Below, piece after piece: positions 18,161 through 26,965 of a stretch of DNA of 64,000 nt. This DNA comes from Rhodobacteraceae bacterium CCMM004 (GTDB lineage: Bacteria; Pseudomonadota; Alphaproteobacteria; Rhodobacterales; Rhodobacteraceae). Location of the stretch: contig RZWH01000001.1 of NCBI GenBank assembly GCA_004005435.1, positions 372,001 to 436,000 on the forward strand, read 5' to 3'. The notes under the pieces were generated by a model. That model saw only the letters and a program-made list of their open reading frames with translations. It had not been told where the DNA came from and ran no database searches. How positions within the stretch are numbered: the stretch's first letter is position 1; each line of letters begins with the position of its first letter. Position numbers and translations under genes: made by a program.

Positions 18161-19220
18161 GCGCCTCTTCCGCCGCCTCCACCGGGCCGTCGCCGCGGGC
18201 CTCGTCGCACTGGTCTGGGCTGGGGCGGCGGCGGCGCAGGGGTTCGCCGGGCTGGGGGCCGAGGCCGACGGCTTTGCCGTACCGGAGCGGGGCGTGCCCT
18301 TCGCCTTCCCCGCCGATCACGGGCCGCATCCCGATTACCGGATCGAATGGTGGTATGTGACGGCGAACCTGAACGGTCCCGATAGCACCCCCTACGGCAT
18401 CCAGTGGACGCTGTTCCGCTCGGCCCTGTCGCCGCCCGGGGCCGACCCCGCCGCGCCGCAGGTCTGGATGGGGCACGCCGCGCTCACCACCCCAGACGCC
18501 CATCGCGCCGCCGAGCGCCTGGCCCGCGGCGGCACCGGCCAGGCGGGGGTCGAGGCACAACCGTTCCGCGCCTGGATCGACGAATGGGAGATGGCGGGGC
18601 CCACCCTGTCGGACGTGACCCTGACTGCCTCCGCGCCCGACTTCGCCTATCGCCTGACCCTCTCGTCCGACCGCCCCTTCGTGCCCCAGGGCGACGGCGG
18701 CTACTCGGTCAAGTCGGCGTCCGGGCAGGCCAGCTATTACTACTCGCAGCCGTTCTACACCGTCGCGGGCACCCTGATCCTGCCCGAGGGCGAGGTCGCG
18801 GTGACCGGCACAGCCTGGCTGGATCGGGAGTGGTCGTCGCAACCCCTGGAGGCGGACCAGAGCGGGTGGGACTGGTTCTCGCTCTCCCTGGACAGCGGAG
18901 ACAAGGTGATGGGCTTCCGCCTGCGGCAGACGGACGGCAGCGCGTTCACCGCCGCGACATGGATCGCCCCCGACGGCACGCCGACGCCGATGCCCGACGG
19001 CGCCTTCCGCGCCACGCCGGTGGAGACGGCGGAGGTCGCGGGCCGGTCGGTGCCCGTGGTCTGGCGGGTGTCCCTGCCGTCCAAGGCGCTGGACGTGGAG
19101 GTGCGCGCGCTCAACCGCGCGGCCTGGATGGACCTGTCGTTCCCCTACTGGGAGGGGCCGGTGACGGTGGAGGGCAGCCACGGTGGCGTCGGGTATCTGG
19201 AGATGACGGGCTATGAGTGA
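18150..19220 (+). CDS. AttH/CrtC-like lipocalin-domain protein
   Basis: This 356-residue exported protein has a signal peptide ending AGAAAAQ and the AttH/CrtC double beta-barrel. HPDYRIEWWYVTANL and YGIQWTLFR open the first barrel, and GTAWLDREWSSQPL and GWDWFSLSLDSG the second. The family includes the AttH partner of AttEFG transporters and hydroxyneurosporene synthase CrtC; the neighbours favour AttH. Starts ATG at 18150, overlapping the permease, and ends overlapping the next gene by 8 bases. Confidence 0.86.
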   Translation: MNAERLFRRLHRAVAAGLVALVWAGAAAAQGFAGLGAEADGFAVPERGVPFAFPADHGPHPDYRIEWWYVTANLNGPDSTPYGIQWTLFRSALSPPGADPAAPQVWMGHAALTTPDAHRAAERLARGGTGQAGVEAQPFRAWIDEWEMAGPTLSDVTLTASAPDFAYRLTLSSDRPFVPQGDGGYSVKSASGQASYYYSQPFYTVAGTLILPEGEVAVTGTAWLDREWSSQPLEADQSGWDWFSLSLDSGDKVMGFRLRQTDGSAFTAATWIAPDGTPTPMPDGAFRATPVETAEVAGRSVPVVWRVSLPSKALDVEVRALNRAAWMDLSFPYWEGPVTVEGSHGGVGYLEMTGYE

Positions 19221-19773
19221 GGCGGACGCCGACCTGGCCGCCACCTGGGCGGCGGCGTGGGAGATGCTGGAGACCGGGGTGCGCGAGGCCGAGGCCCCGG
19301 CGCGGCTGACGGTGCTCGCCACCGGAGCGCAGGGCGGCGGCGGGGCGGCCCGCATGGTCGTCCTGCGCGGGGCCGACCGCGCGGCCGGGACGCTGGAGAT
19401 CCACACCGACGCGCGATCTGGCAAGATCGCCGAGCTGCGCGCCGCCCCGCGGGCGACGTTGGTGTTCTGGGATCCGGGCCGCGGCCTACAGCTCCGCGCC
19501 GTGGCGGACGTCGCGATCCTGGACGGCGCCGCGACCGCCGAACGCTGGGCGCGGATGCCCGAGGCGGCGCGGAGCAACTACGGCGGCGCCCCGCCACCCG
19601 GCACCCCCATCGCGTCCCCCGACGCCCACCGGCCCGGTGTCGAGGCGGACCGTTTCGCCGTGCTCGTGGCCCGCATCGTATCGTTGGAAACGCTGCGCCT
19701 CGCCGGCCTGCCCCACCGCCGCGCCCGCTTCGACCGCGCTCAGGGGTTCGCGGGGCGGTGGCTGGTCCCCTGA
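19213..19773 (+). CDS. Pyridoxamine 5'-phosphate oxidase-like flavin-binding protein
   Basis: This 186-residue protein fits the PNPOx-like split barrel. ARMVVLRGADRAAGTLEIHTDARSGKIAELRAAPRATLVFWD matches the FMN-binding core, where the Arg-Val-Val-Leu and TDxRSxK motifs contact FMN. The C-terminus is shorter than in true PdxH, so it is probably one of the uncharacterised flavoproteins of this fold. It overlaps the AttH-like gene by 8 bases and closes that operon. Confidence 0.85.
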   Translation: MSEADADLAATWAAAWEMLETGVREAEAPARLTVLATGAQGGGGAARMVVLRGADRAAGTLEIHTDARSGKIAELRAAPRATLVFWDPGRGLQLRAVADVAILDGAATAERWARMPEAARSNYGGAPPPGTPIASPDAHRPGVEADRFAVLVARIVSLETLRLAGLPHRRARFDRAQGFAGRWLVP

Positions 19774-19815
19774 GCCGGGGCGAAGGAAGGCGCTCAGGAG
19801 AGGCCGAGAGCGTGA

Positions 19816-19936
19816 GGCGGCGCCATCCCGCCGGTGCGCGGTCGAGCGGCGCGCGACGATCTCAGACGCGTCAACGCGGGGGCGGCCCCATTGTCCTCGC
19901 CAAAATCGCCGCCCCGGTTGGGAGGGCGTTGTCTGG
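19816..19936 (+). repeat. 124-bp TIR element, copy A1 (degenerate)
   Basis: The ends are eroded (left GGCGGCGCCATCCCGCC, right GGGAGGGCGTTGTCTGGC). The right interior TCCTCGCCAAAATCGCCGCC matches the conserved core of the better copies. It has the same orientation as A2, A3, C1, E1 and E2. Confidence 0.55.
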
Positions 19937-20023
19937 CGATGGCGTCGGGGGGCATCGGGGGCGCTGGAAGGGTCGCGCGAGGGCATCCTCGGAATCGCCG
20001 ACAGGTCACAACCCAGAACGGAG

Positions 20024-20148
20024 GGCAGCTCTGTCCCAACCGGGGCGCGGCCGGGCGGGGTGCGACAGTTCCATGAGCATCCACGCCGCGGCAGCGGCAC
20101 CACACGTGCCAGAAGCGTCGGTCCGGGGGGACGGCACGGCGCTGTCCG
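20024..20148 (+). repeat. 124-bp TIR element, copy A2 (diverged)
   Basis: The left end GGGCAGCTCTGTCCCAAC and right end GGCACGGCGCTGTCC differ from the family ends at several bases. The interior GAGCATCCACGCCGCGGCAG matches the core. Spacing and orientation agree with A3, about 210 bp downstream. Confidence 0.65.
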
Positions 20149-20235
20149 GCGGTCCCCGCCGGGCGGGACAGGGGGGAGATCGGGCAGCCGCCATCCCGCG
20201 ACTGACCAAGACCCGACACCGGTTCTCCGTGCGGA

Positions 20236-20358
20236 GGGCAGCGCCGTCCCGCCGGGGCGCGGTCCGGCGGTGCGCGACAGTCTCGCAAGCACCCCCGTTG
20301 CGGCGGCTGAACGACCTTCGCCACAAAGCGCCGCCCCGGGGGCGGGACGGCGCTGCCC
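20236..20358 (+). repeat. 124-bp TIR element, copy A3 (intact ends)
   Basis: The left end GGGCAGCGCCGTCCCGCC and the right end GGCGGGACGGCGCTGCCC are exact 18-base inverted repeats. The interior GGCTGAACGACCTTCGCCA and AAAGCGCCGCCCCGG match the other copies. Total 123 bp. A short GGC-TATG-GCT-type hairpin and a GGGCGGGG run follow the right end, as in other copies. Confidence 0.85.
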
Positions 20359-20518
20359 GGCCTATGGCTGGGCGGGGCGTGGCGGCTGGGCGGATCGCCT
20401 GGATGGCCGTCCGCACCCATGGGGGGCCCAGCGCCTCGGAGGCGCTATCGACCGTGCGGCGAGAGGCGCCGTCCAGCGCCCCCTGAGCGGCGCGACGCGG
20501 GCCCGCCTCCGAGCCCGG

Positions 20519-21331
20519 TCAGGACGTCGGCTGGATCCGCGCCGCCATGATCGCGATGGCCTGCTGGTAGACGCTGGCGGCGTTCCACTCCTGGATCACG
20601 CGAAAGTTCGGCTGACCCTGCTGATACCCCACCCCGGGCTGCCAGCCCTTGCGCCGCAGGAAATTGGCGGTCGAGGCCATGGCATCGGTCACGTTGGTCA
20701 GGTCCACTCGGCCGTTGCCGTCGGCGTCCACGCCGTAGCGCAGGACGTTGCCCGGCAGGAACTGGGTATGCCCGACCTCGCCATGGCGGGCGCCCACCGT
20801 CCCGGCGCTCAGCGCACCGCGGTCCACCAGTTGCAGCGCGGCCAGCGCATGGGGGGTGAAGAACGCGGGGCGGCGGCAGTCGTACGCCAGCGTCACGATG
20901 GCCGACAGGACGTTGCTGTCGCCCATGAAGCGGCCGAACCCGGTCTCCATCCCGTGAATCGCGATCAGCACGCCCGCGGGGACGCCGTAGCCGCGTTCCA
21001 GCGACTGCCAGAAGCCCGGGTTCTGCTGGAGCCGCTGGCGCCCCTGGGCGACGATCGTGTCGGCGCCGCGGACCTGCATGAACTTCTGCAACGAGTATTT
21101 GAAGCTCTTCTGGTTGCGGTCGGCGTTGATGGTCTTCTGCGCATAGCGCGTCCCGGCCAGGGCCTGGAGCCCGCGCTGGCCCACCCCTTGGGCGGCCGCG
21201 ACCCGGGCGAAGTCCTGCTTCCAAGTGTCGAAGCCCGAGGCGGAGTTGCCGCAGGAGGCAGCGGCGGCGACCCCTGCGCCGAGGGTCAGGGCGGCCGCAG
21301 CGGCGGCGAGATGGCGAACGACGACGAACAT
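20519..21331 (-). CDS. Lytic murein transglycosylase (MltB family)
   Basis: This 270-residue exported protein has a signal peptide (ALTLGAGVAAAASC). The catalytic Glu is in AIHGMETGFGRFMGD, and LSAIVTLAYDCRRPAFF, GEVGHTQFLPGNVLRYGVDADGNGRVDL and AMASTANFLRRKGW are MltB signatures. It cleaves glycan strands to 1,6-anhydro ends in the periplasm. A Cys after the signal may be lipidated, but the lipobox is weak. Confidence 0.93.
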   Translation of the reverse strand: MFVVVRHLAAAAAALTLGAGVAAAASCGNSASGFDTWKQDFARVAAAQGVGQRGLQALAGTRYAQKTINADRNQKSFKYSLQKFMQVRGADTIVAQGRQRLQQNPGFWQSLERGYGVPAGVLIAIHGMETGFGRFMGDSNVLSAIVTLAYDCRRPAFFTPHALAALQLVDRGALSAGTVGARHGEVGHTQFLPGNVLRYGVDADGNGRVDLTNVTDAMASTANFLRRKGWQPGVGYQQGQPNFRVIQEWNAASVYQQAIAIMAARIQPTS

Positions 21332-21455
21332 GAAACTTTCTCCGATACCAGCGAACTGTCGCAGGCGAGCCTACAACCACCGGGCCGCCGCCGCCAACGG
21401 GCAAATTCGCCCGGCCGCCCTGGTCCCCCGCTGCGCGCGGTCTAGCTGCCCGGCC

Positions 21456-22364
21456 ATGCAGCACAGACCCGAGACAATCGCGGTGGTCGGCGCGGGACTG
21501 GCCGGGCTGACCGCGGCGCGGCATCTGGCCGACGCCGGGCGGGGCGTCGCGGTGTTCGACAAGAGCCGCGGCACCGGCGGGCGGCTGGCCACGCGGCGGG
21601 GGCCCGCCGGCGCCTTCGACCACGGCGCCCCGGCTGTGGACGCGCGCGAGGCGGCGTTCGCCGCCCTCCTCGCCGATCTGGCCGCTCGCGGCGCGGCCGA
21701 GCGAGCGGACGGCGGTTGGGCCGGACGGCCGGGAATGAGCGGGCTGGTCAAGCCGCTGGCGGAAGGCCTGACGGTCTGCACCGCGACCGAGATCGCCGAG
21801 ATCGCGCGGTCGGACACGGGCTGGCGGCTGACCGACACCGACGGCTCCGTGCACGGCCCGTTTCGCGCCGTCGCGCTGGCCATCCCCGCGCCGCAGGCGC
21901 GCGCGCGCCTGCCGCAGGCGGTGGCGGCCCCGCTGGACACCGTCGAGATGGCCCCACGCTGGACGCTGATGCTGGGGCAAGCGCCTTCGAAGGCGCTTGG
22001 CCAAGGCCCTTCCAAGGGCCTTGCCCCCGCCCGGGACCCGATCGAGACGCTCATCCCACAGCGCGGCGCGCCCGGCCGGATCGTCGCACACGCCACCGCC
22101 GAGTGGTCGACGGCCCACCTGGAGGCGCCGCGCGAGGCGGTGCAGGCGGCGCTTCTCGCCACACTTGGCCACGACGCGCCGCCGGTCCACGTCGCCGTCC
22201 ATCGCTGGCGCTATGCCCGGACCGCGCGTCCCCTGGGCCGACCGTTCCTCGACTGCGGCGACGGGCTCGTGGCAGGGGGCGATTGGGCCCTGGGCGACCG
22301 CGCCGAACACGCCTGGCTGTCGGGCCGCGCAATGGCCGCGCACCTCCTGGCCACCTTTCCCTGA
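21456..22364 (+). CDS. FAD/NAD(P)-binding amine-oxidase-like protein (renalase-like) with in-frame palindromic insert
   Basis: This 302-residue flavoprotein has an N-terminal dinucleotide fold: VVGAGLAGLTAARHLADAG, then FDKSRGTGGRLATRR, as in renalase-like NAD(P)-binding proteins. The C-terminal GDGLVAGGDWALGDRAEHAWLSG contacts FAD. The reaction is unknown. Residues about 173-190 (GQAPSKALGQGPSKGLAP) are encoded by a 54-bp double palindrome inserted exactly in frame, and they look unlike the rest of the protein. The gene could still be functional if the insert is in a surface loop. Confidence 0.82.
   Translation: MQHRPETIAVVGAGLAGLTAARHLADAGRGVAVFDKSRGTGGRLATRRGPAGAFDHGAPAVDAREAAFAALLADLAARGAAERADGGWAGRPGMSGLVKPLAEGLTVCTATEIAEIARSDTGWRLTDTDGSVHGPFRAVALAIPAPQARARLPQAVAAPLDTVEMAPRWTLMLGQAPSKALGQGPSKGLAPARDPIETLIPQRGAPGRIVAHATAEWSTAHLEAPREAVQAALLATLGHDAPPVHVAVHRWRYARTARPLGRPFLDCGDGLVAGGDWALGDRAEHAWLSGRAMAAHLLATFP
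21974..22027. repeat. Double 22-base palindromic element inserted in frame in a coding sequence
   Basis: The 54 bases comprise outer GGGGCAAG and CTTGCCCC and two palindromes. The first, 21978-21999, is a perfect 22-bp palindrome centred on TTCGAA. The second, 22002-22023, has 10-bp arms CAAGGCCCTT/AAGGGCCTTG around CC. The length is exactly 18 codons. A related element lies at 47683. Confidence 0.85.
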
Positions 22365-22390
22365 CGCCGCCGGCGCGCTAGGGCGGGACC

Positions 22391-23443
22391 ATGGCCTACG
22401 AGATCGCCTCCCTCTCCGCCCTGGCGGACCACGGCTTCGACGCCGTGATCGACGTGCGCGCGCCGTCCGAGTTCGCCGTCGACCGCCTGCCCGGTGCGGT
22501 CAATCTGCCGGTCCTCAGCGACGCCGAGCGCGCCCGCGTCGGCACCGTCTACACCCGGCAGAGCGCGTTCCTGGCACGCAAGATCGGCGCCGCCCTGGTC
22601 GCCCGCAACGCCGCTGCGCATATCGAGGGGCCGCTGGCCCACCACGACGGCGGCTGGCGGCCGCTGGTCTATTGCTGGCGCGGCGGGCAACGATCCCAGA
22701 GCTTTGCCGCAATCCTGGGGCAGATCGGCTGGCGGGTCGAAGTGGTCGCGGGCGGCTATCGCAGCTATCGCCGGGCGGTGTCGGCCGCGCTCTACGACGC
22801 GGCCCTGCCCCACCGCCTGGTGCTCCTCGACGGACTGACCGGGACGGCCAAGACGGCGCTGCTCCACGGCGTGGCCGCGCGGGGCGGACAGATCCTGGAT
22901 CTCGAAGGGCTCGCCCGTCACCGCGGCTCGGTCTTCGGCGCGGTGAGGGGGGGCCAACCGGACCAGAAGGCGTTCGAGAGCGCGCTGGCCATGGCGCTGG
23001 TGGGGCTCGATCCCGACCGGCCGGTGCTGGTCGAGGCCGAATCGAGCCGAATCGGCGTCCTCACCCTGCCCCCGGCCCTGTGGAAGGCGATGACGGCGGC
23101 GCCCCGGTTGCTGGTGGAGGCGCCGCTGGGCGCACGGGCATCCTATCTGTTGGAGGCCTATGCCGACATCGTCGCGGACCCCGACCGGCTCGACGCGACG
23201 CTGGCGGCGCTGACGCGGTTGCAGGGGCACGCACGGGTGGCAGCGTGGCGTGAGATGGCCCGCGACGGCCGGCTGACCGCGCTGGCCGAAGAGCTGATGC
23301 GCGACCACTACGATCCACGCTACACCCGGCAGCAGGCGCGAAACGGCCAGGCGCCCGTGGCCCGCCTCGGCGCGGCACGGCTGGACGCCGCGGGCCGGGC
23401 GGAGCTGGCGCAGCGGCTCACAGAGACGCTGGCGGAGATGTAG
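22391..23443 (+). CDS. selU: tRNA 2-selenouridine synthase
   Basis: This 350-residue protein (also called MnmH) exchanges sulfur for selenium at wobble 2-thiouridine in tRNA using selenophosphate. The rhodanese domain spans about 1-125 with Cys95 in YCWRGGQRS. A P-loop-like GLTGTAKT lies near residue 147. SFAAILGQIGWRVEVVAGGYRSYRR is family-specific. It faces the convergent selD gene, which makes its selenium donor, with 8 bases between stops. Confidence 0.94.
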   Translation: MAYEIASLSALADHGFDAVIDVRAPSEFAVDRLPGAVNLPVLSDAERARVGTVYTRQSAFLARKIGAALVARNAAAHIEGPLAHHDGGWRPLVYCWRGGQRSQSFAAILGQIGWRVEVVAGGYRSYRRAVSAALYDAALPHRLVLLDGLTGTAKTALLHGVAARGGQILDLEGLARHRGSVFGAVRGGQPDQKAFESALAMALVGLDPDRPVLVEAESSRIGVLTLPPALWKAMTAAPRLLVEAPLGARASYLLEAYADIVADPDRLDATLAALTRLQGHARVAAWREMARDGRLTALAEELMRDHYDPRYTRQQARNGQAPVARLGAARLDAAGRAELAQRLTETLAEM

Positions 23444-23451
23444 CGCGCGGG

Positions 23452-25656
23452 TCAGGCGGCCCGCGGGCCGTCCACGGTCTCGATCCGCGGCGGGCCGTCC
23501 ACGATCTCGCCCACGACGGCGCTGTCGGGGTATCCTGCCGCGGTCAGCCGCTCCAGCGCCGCTGCGGTCACCGCCTCCGGCACCGCGGCCAGGAGCCCGC
23601 CCGAGGTCTGCGGATCGGCCAGGAGCGCGGCGCGGGGGCCATCGGGCAGCGTGCCGGGGGGCAAGGCGGCCATGTTGCGGGCGTGGAGGGTCGAGCGCAC
23701 GCCCGCCTCGGCCAGGGCCAACGCCCCGGGCAGGAGGGGCACCGCGCCGAGGTCGATCTGCGCGCCGCAGCCCGACGCTCGCAGGAGCGCCATGAGATGC
23801 CCGGCCAGGCCGAAGCCCGTCACGTCGGTCACCGCGTGGGCCCCCTCCAGGGCCGCGGCCGCGGCCCCCTGCCCCTCCGCCATCGCCGCCCAGGCCGCCG
23901 CCGCCCAGGGACCGCGGGCCTTGAGCGCCATCTCCGCGGCCATCACCGTGCCCGACCCCTGCCCCCGGGTCAGGATGAGGCGGTCGCCCGGCCGCGCCCG
24001 GTCGAGCGTCGTCGCCGTCCGCGGCACGATCCCCGTCAGCGTCAGCCCGATGGCCAGCTCCGGCCCGGTGGCGGTGTGGCCGCCGACGATCTCGGCCCCC
24101 GCCTGGGTCAGGACCTCTCCGGCGGCCTGCATGATCTCGGCAAGCGTGCGGGCCTCCAGCGCCGGTGCCAGCCGCGGCAGGGTCAACGACAGGAGCGCGG
24201 CCTGCGGCGCCGCCCCCATGGCCCAGATGTCGCCCAGCGCGTGCTGCGTTGCGATGCGCGCCATCAGCCAGGGGTCCAGCGTCACCGGTGAGAGCTGATC
24301 CACCGTCAGCGCCTGCCGCACCTCGCCCAGGCTCAGCACCGCGGCGTCGTCGCCCGCGCCGCGCAGCACATCGTCGCGCCGGGCGTGCGGCAACGCGGCC
24401 AGCGCGGCCGAGAGGGCGTCGGCCCCGACCTTGGCCCCGCAGCCGCCGCAGGGCGCCTGACCGCCACCCACCGCCTCGGCCAGTCCGTCGGCGGCGGTGC
24501 GGGGCCGCGCGGGCGGCGGCATCGGCGGCAGGTCGGCCAGTCGGGTCATGAAACGGCGGTCGATCCGGTCCTTGAGCCGCCAGAGCCAGGGCCCCGCGAC
24601 CTGCACCGGCCCCCGGTCGGCCAAGGCCGATCTGTCCCCCAGCGACACCAGCTTGAGATAACTGCGCTGCGGGCGGTAGCTGCGCCAGAGGCCGCCGCCC
24701 ACCGCCGCGCGCAGGTTGGCGTCGAGGACCGGCGCCTGGCGGACGGCAAAGACACCGGCCTTGGGCCGCGGCGCGTGGGTCAGGTGCGCGCAGTCCCCGG
24801 CGGCAAAGATGGCGGGGTCGGTGACGCTGCGCAGCTTGTCGTCCACGGCGACATAGCCGTCGTGCAGGGCGAGCCCCGTCCCGGACAGCCAGGCATAGGG
24901 CCGCGCCCCGGCGGCACCGGTGACGAAGGCGGCGGGCAGGAGCGTCCCACCGGACAGGCGCACCCCGTCGGCCGTCACCGCCTCGGGCGCGGCGTGCTCG
25001 CGCAGCGCGATGTCCATCTCGTCCAGGCGGCGGCGCAGCAGAGCCTCGGCCCGCCCGCCGATCCCGCCCAGCGCGTCGGCGGCGTCGATGACGTGGACCG
25101 GCCCGGTCGCCCCCGCGGCGCGGGCGGCATGGGCCATCGCCATGGCCAGCTCGACCCCCGCGACCCCGGCGCCCAGCACCGCCAGGCCGCCCTCGGGATC
25201 GGCGCGGCCGCTGCGCAGGTCGTCGAGATGCGCCGCCCAGCGCGCGGCGAAGCGTCCCAGGGGCTTGGCCGCCACTCCGTGTTCGGAGAATCCCCGCAGG
25301 TCGGGCATGTCCGAATGGATGCCGATGTCGATGGAGGCCACGTCATAGCCGATGCGCCGGGCGCCGACATGGACCTCGCCTCGGCCGCGGTCCAGCGCGT
25401 CTGCATGGCCCAGCACGATCCGTGCTCCGGCAAAGCGCGCCAGGCGCACCAGGTCGATCTCCAGCTCGTCGCGGCCGTAGTGACCGGCGACGAACCCCGG
25501 CAGCATTCCGGTATAGGGCGCGGTCGGGGCCGGATTGATCACCGTCAGCCGCGCGCCGGGCAGCGGGGTCATCCCCCAGCGGCGCAGGACCAGAGCGTGG
25601 GCGTGGCCGCCGCCGATCAGGACGATGTCGCGTGTCAGGGGAAGGGGGGCGTGCAT
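23452..25656 (-). CDS. selD: Selenide, water dikinase fused to an NADH-dehydrogenase-like flavoprotein
   Basis: This 734-residue two-domain protein has an N-terminal part (1-390) that is a pyridine-nucleotide-disulfide oxidoreductase: IVLIGGGHAHALVLRRWGM at the FAD site and FAAGDCAHL near the end. From about 395, APCGGCGAKVGADALSAAL begins SelD, which makes selenophosphate from selenide and ATP. The catalytic residues are Cys and Lys, with no selenocysteine. GDDAAVLSL, GGHTATGPELAIGLTLTG and DVTGFGLAGHL are SelD motifs. The fused flavoprotein may deliver or reduce selenium species. It is paired with selU; no selA or selB is in the window. Confidence 0.94.
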   Translation of the reverse strand: MHAPLPLTRDIVLIGGGHAHALVLRRWGMTPLPGARLTVINPAPTAPYTGMLPGFVAGHYGRDELEIDLVRLARFAGARIVLGHADALDRGRGEVHVGARRIGYDVASIDIGIHSDMPDLRGFSEHGVAAKPLGRFAARWAAHLDDLRSGRADPEGGLAVLGAGVAGVELAMAMAHAARAAGATGPVHVIDAADALGGIGGRAEALLRRRLDEMDIALREHAAPEAVTADGVRLSGGTLLPAAFVTGAAGARPYAWLSGTGLALHDGYVAVDDKLRSVTDPAIFAAGDCAHLTHAPRPKAGVFAVRQAPVLDANLRAAVGGGLWRSYRPQRSYLKLVSLGDRSALADRGPVQVAGPWLWRLKDRIDRRFMTRLADLPPMPPPARPRTAADGLAEAVGGGQAPCGGCGAKVGADALSAALAALPHARRDDVLRGAGDDAAVLSLGEVRQALTVDQLSPVTLDPWLMARIATQHALGDIWAMGAAPQAALLSLTLPRLAPALEARTLAEIMQAAGEVLTQAGAEIVGGHTATGPELAIGLTLTGIVPRTATTLDRARPGDRLILTRGQGSGTVMAAEMALKARGPWAAAAWAAMAEGQGAAAAALEGAHAVTDVTGFGLAGHLMALLRASGCGAQIDLGAVPLLPGALALAEAGVRSTLHARNMAALPPGTLPDGPRAALLADPQTSGGLLAAVPEAVTAAALERLTAAGYPDSAVVGEIVDGPPRIETVDGPRAA

Positions 25657-25734
25657 CGGTGCGGGCTCCGGGGTCGGGACACCGCCCGGAATAGCCCGCG
25701 CGCCCCCCGGGGGCCAGCCGCCGCCGGGACGGCC

Positions 25735-26832
25735 TCAGCCGGAGTGGAGGAAATGCATGACGTCGCCGTCGCGCACCTCGTATCCCTTGCCCTCGACGCG
25801 CAGCTTGCCCGCGTCGCGGGCGCCCTGTTCGCCGCCCAGCGCCACGTAGTCGTCGTAGGCGGTGGTCTCGGCCCGGATGAAACCGCGCTCGAAATCGCCG
25901 TGGATGACGCCCGCGGCCTGGGGGGCCTTGGTGCCCACCGGCACGGTCCAGGCGCGCGCCTCCTTCGGGCCGACGGTGAAGAAGGTCTGGAGACCCAACA
26001 GCCGATAGCTCTCGCGAATCAGGCGGTCGAGGCCGGCCTCCTCCAGACCCAGTTCGGTCAGGAACTCGGCCGCCTCCTCGCGGTCGAGCTGGGCGATCTC
26101 CTCTTCGATCCGGGCCGAGATGACGACGGTGCCCGCGCCTTGGGCCGCGGCCATCTCGGCGACCCTGGCCGACAGCGCATTGCCCGACGCCGCCTCGTCC
26201 TCGGCCACGTTGCAGACGTAGAGCACGGGCTTGGCCGTCAGGAGTTGCAGCATCCGCCACGCCTTGAGATCCTCGGCGGCGATGTCGAGCGTGCGGGCCG
26301 GCCGCCCCTCTTCCAGCGCGGCCTGGGCGGCCTTGAGCAACCGCTCGGCCTGCACCGCCTCCTTGTCGCCGCCGCGGACCTTGCGCACCAGGTTCTGGAG
26401 CCGCCGCTCGATGGATTCGAGGTCGGCCAGCATCAGCTCGGTCTCGATGGTCTCGGCGTCGGCCAGGGGGTCCACCCGCCCGTCCACATGGGTCACGTCC
26501 GCGTCCTCGAAACAGCGCAGCACGTGGGCGATGGCGTCGCATTCGCGGATATTGGCCAGGAACTGGTTGCCCAGCCCCTCGCCCTTGCTCGCCCCCTTCA
26601 CCAGCCCGGCGATGTCGATGAACGTCATGCGGGCGGGGATCACCGCCTTGGACTTGGCGATGTCGGCCAGGCGCGGCAGCCGCGCGTCGGGCACCGCCAC
26701 CTCGCCCACATTGGGCTCGATGGTGCAGAACGGAAAGTTCTCGGCCTGCGCCGCGGCGGTCCGCGTCAGTGCGTTGAACAGCGTCGACTTGCCCACGTTG
26801 GGCAGTCCGACGATCCCCATGCGAAAGCCCAT
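25735..26832 (-). CDS. ychF: Redox-regulated ATPase YchF
   Basis: This 365-residue Obg-family P-loop protein prefers ATP. G1 GLPNVGKSTL starts at residue 8, G3 is DIAGLVKGASKGEGLGNQFL, and the coiled coil and C-terminal TGS domain follow (LQTFFTVGPKEARAWTVPVG, GDFERGFIRAE, VMHFLHSG). It acts with ribosomes and stress regulation. The start at 26832 (MGFRMGIVG) matches the family better than the in-frame 26853. Confidence 0.95.
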   Translation of the reverse strand: MGFRMGIVGLPNVGKSTLFNALTRTAAAQAENFPFCTIEPNVGEVAVPDARLPRLADIAKSKAVIPARMTFIDIAGLVKGASKGEGLGNQFLANIRECDAIAHVLRCFEDADVTHVDGRVDPLADAETIETELMLADLESIERRLQNLVRKVRGGDKEAVQAERLLKAAQAALEEGRPARTLDIAAEDLKAWRMLQLLTAKPVLYVCNVAEDEAASGNALSARVAEMAAAQGAGTVVISARIEEEIAQLDREEAAEFLTELGLEEAGLDRLIRESYRLLGLQTFFTVGPKEARAWTVPVGTKAPQAAGVIHGDFERGFIRAETTAYDDYVALGGEQGARDAGKLRVEGKGYEVRDGDVMHFLHSG

Positions 26833-26965
26833 GCGGCATCCCTCCGGTCCCAAGATCGCCGCCTTCTACGGGGGTCTCCGGCCCGCCGCAACCGCCCGAA
26901 CCGTTGCCGCAGGCAGGGCGGCGGGACTAGGATCGCCCATCGGCACGCGGACGGAGGACGCATCC

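Larger units (their letters stand above)
19774..20518. other. Repeat-filled convergent intergenic region
   Basis: These 745 bases between two convergent genes hold three copies of the roughly 124-bp terminal-inverted-repeat element (listed separately) in the same orientation, plus GC-rich spacers. Long open frames cross the block on several strands but change with each repeat copy and show no protein family, so none is annotated. Confidence 0.75.

Noticed and set aside
19257-20486. ORFs spanning the repeat block after the flavin-binding gene
   Set aside because: Several overlapping frames all traverse the A1-A3 elements. Their sequences change with each repeat copy and match no family.
23452-25656. 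Possible selenocysteine in SelD
   Set aside because: The active-site position is encoded by Cys and the reading frame has no internal TGA; no need to invoke selenocysteine.
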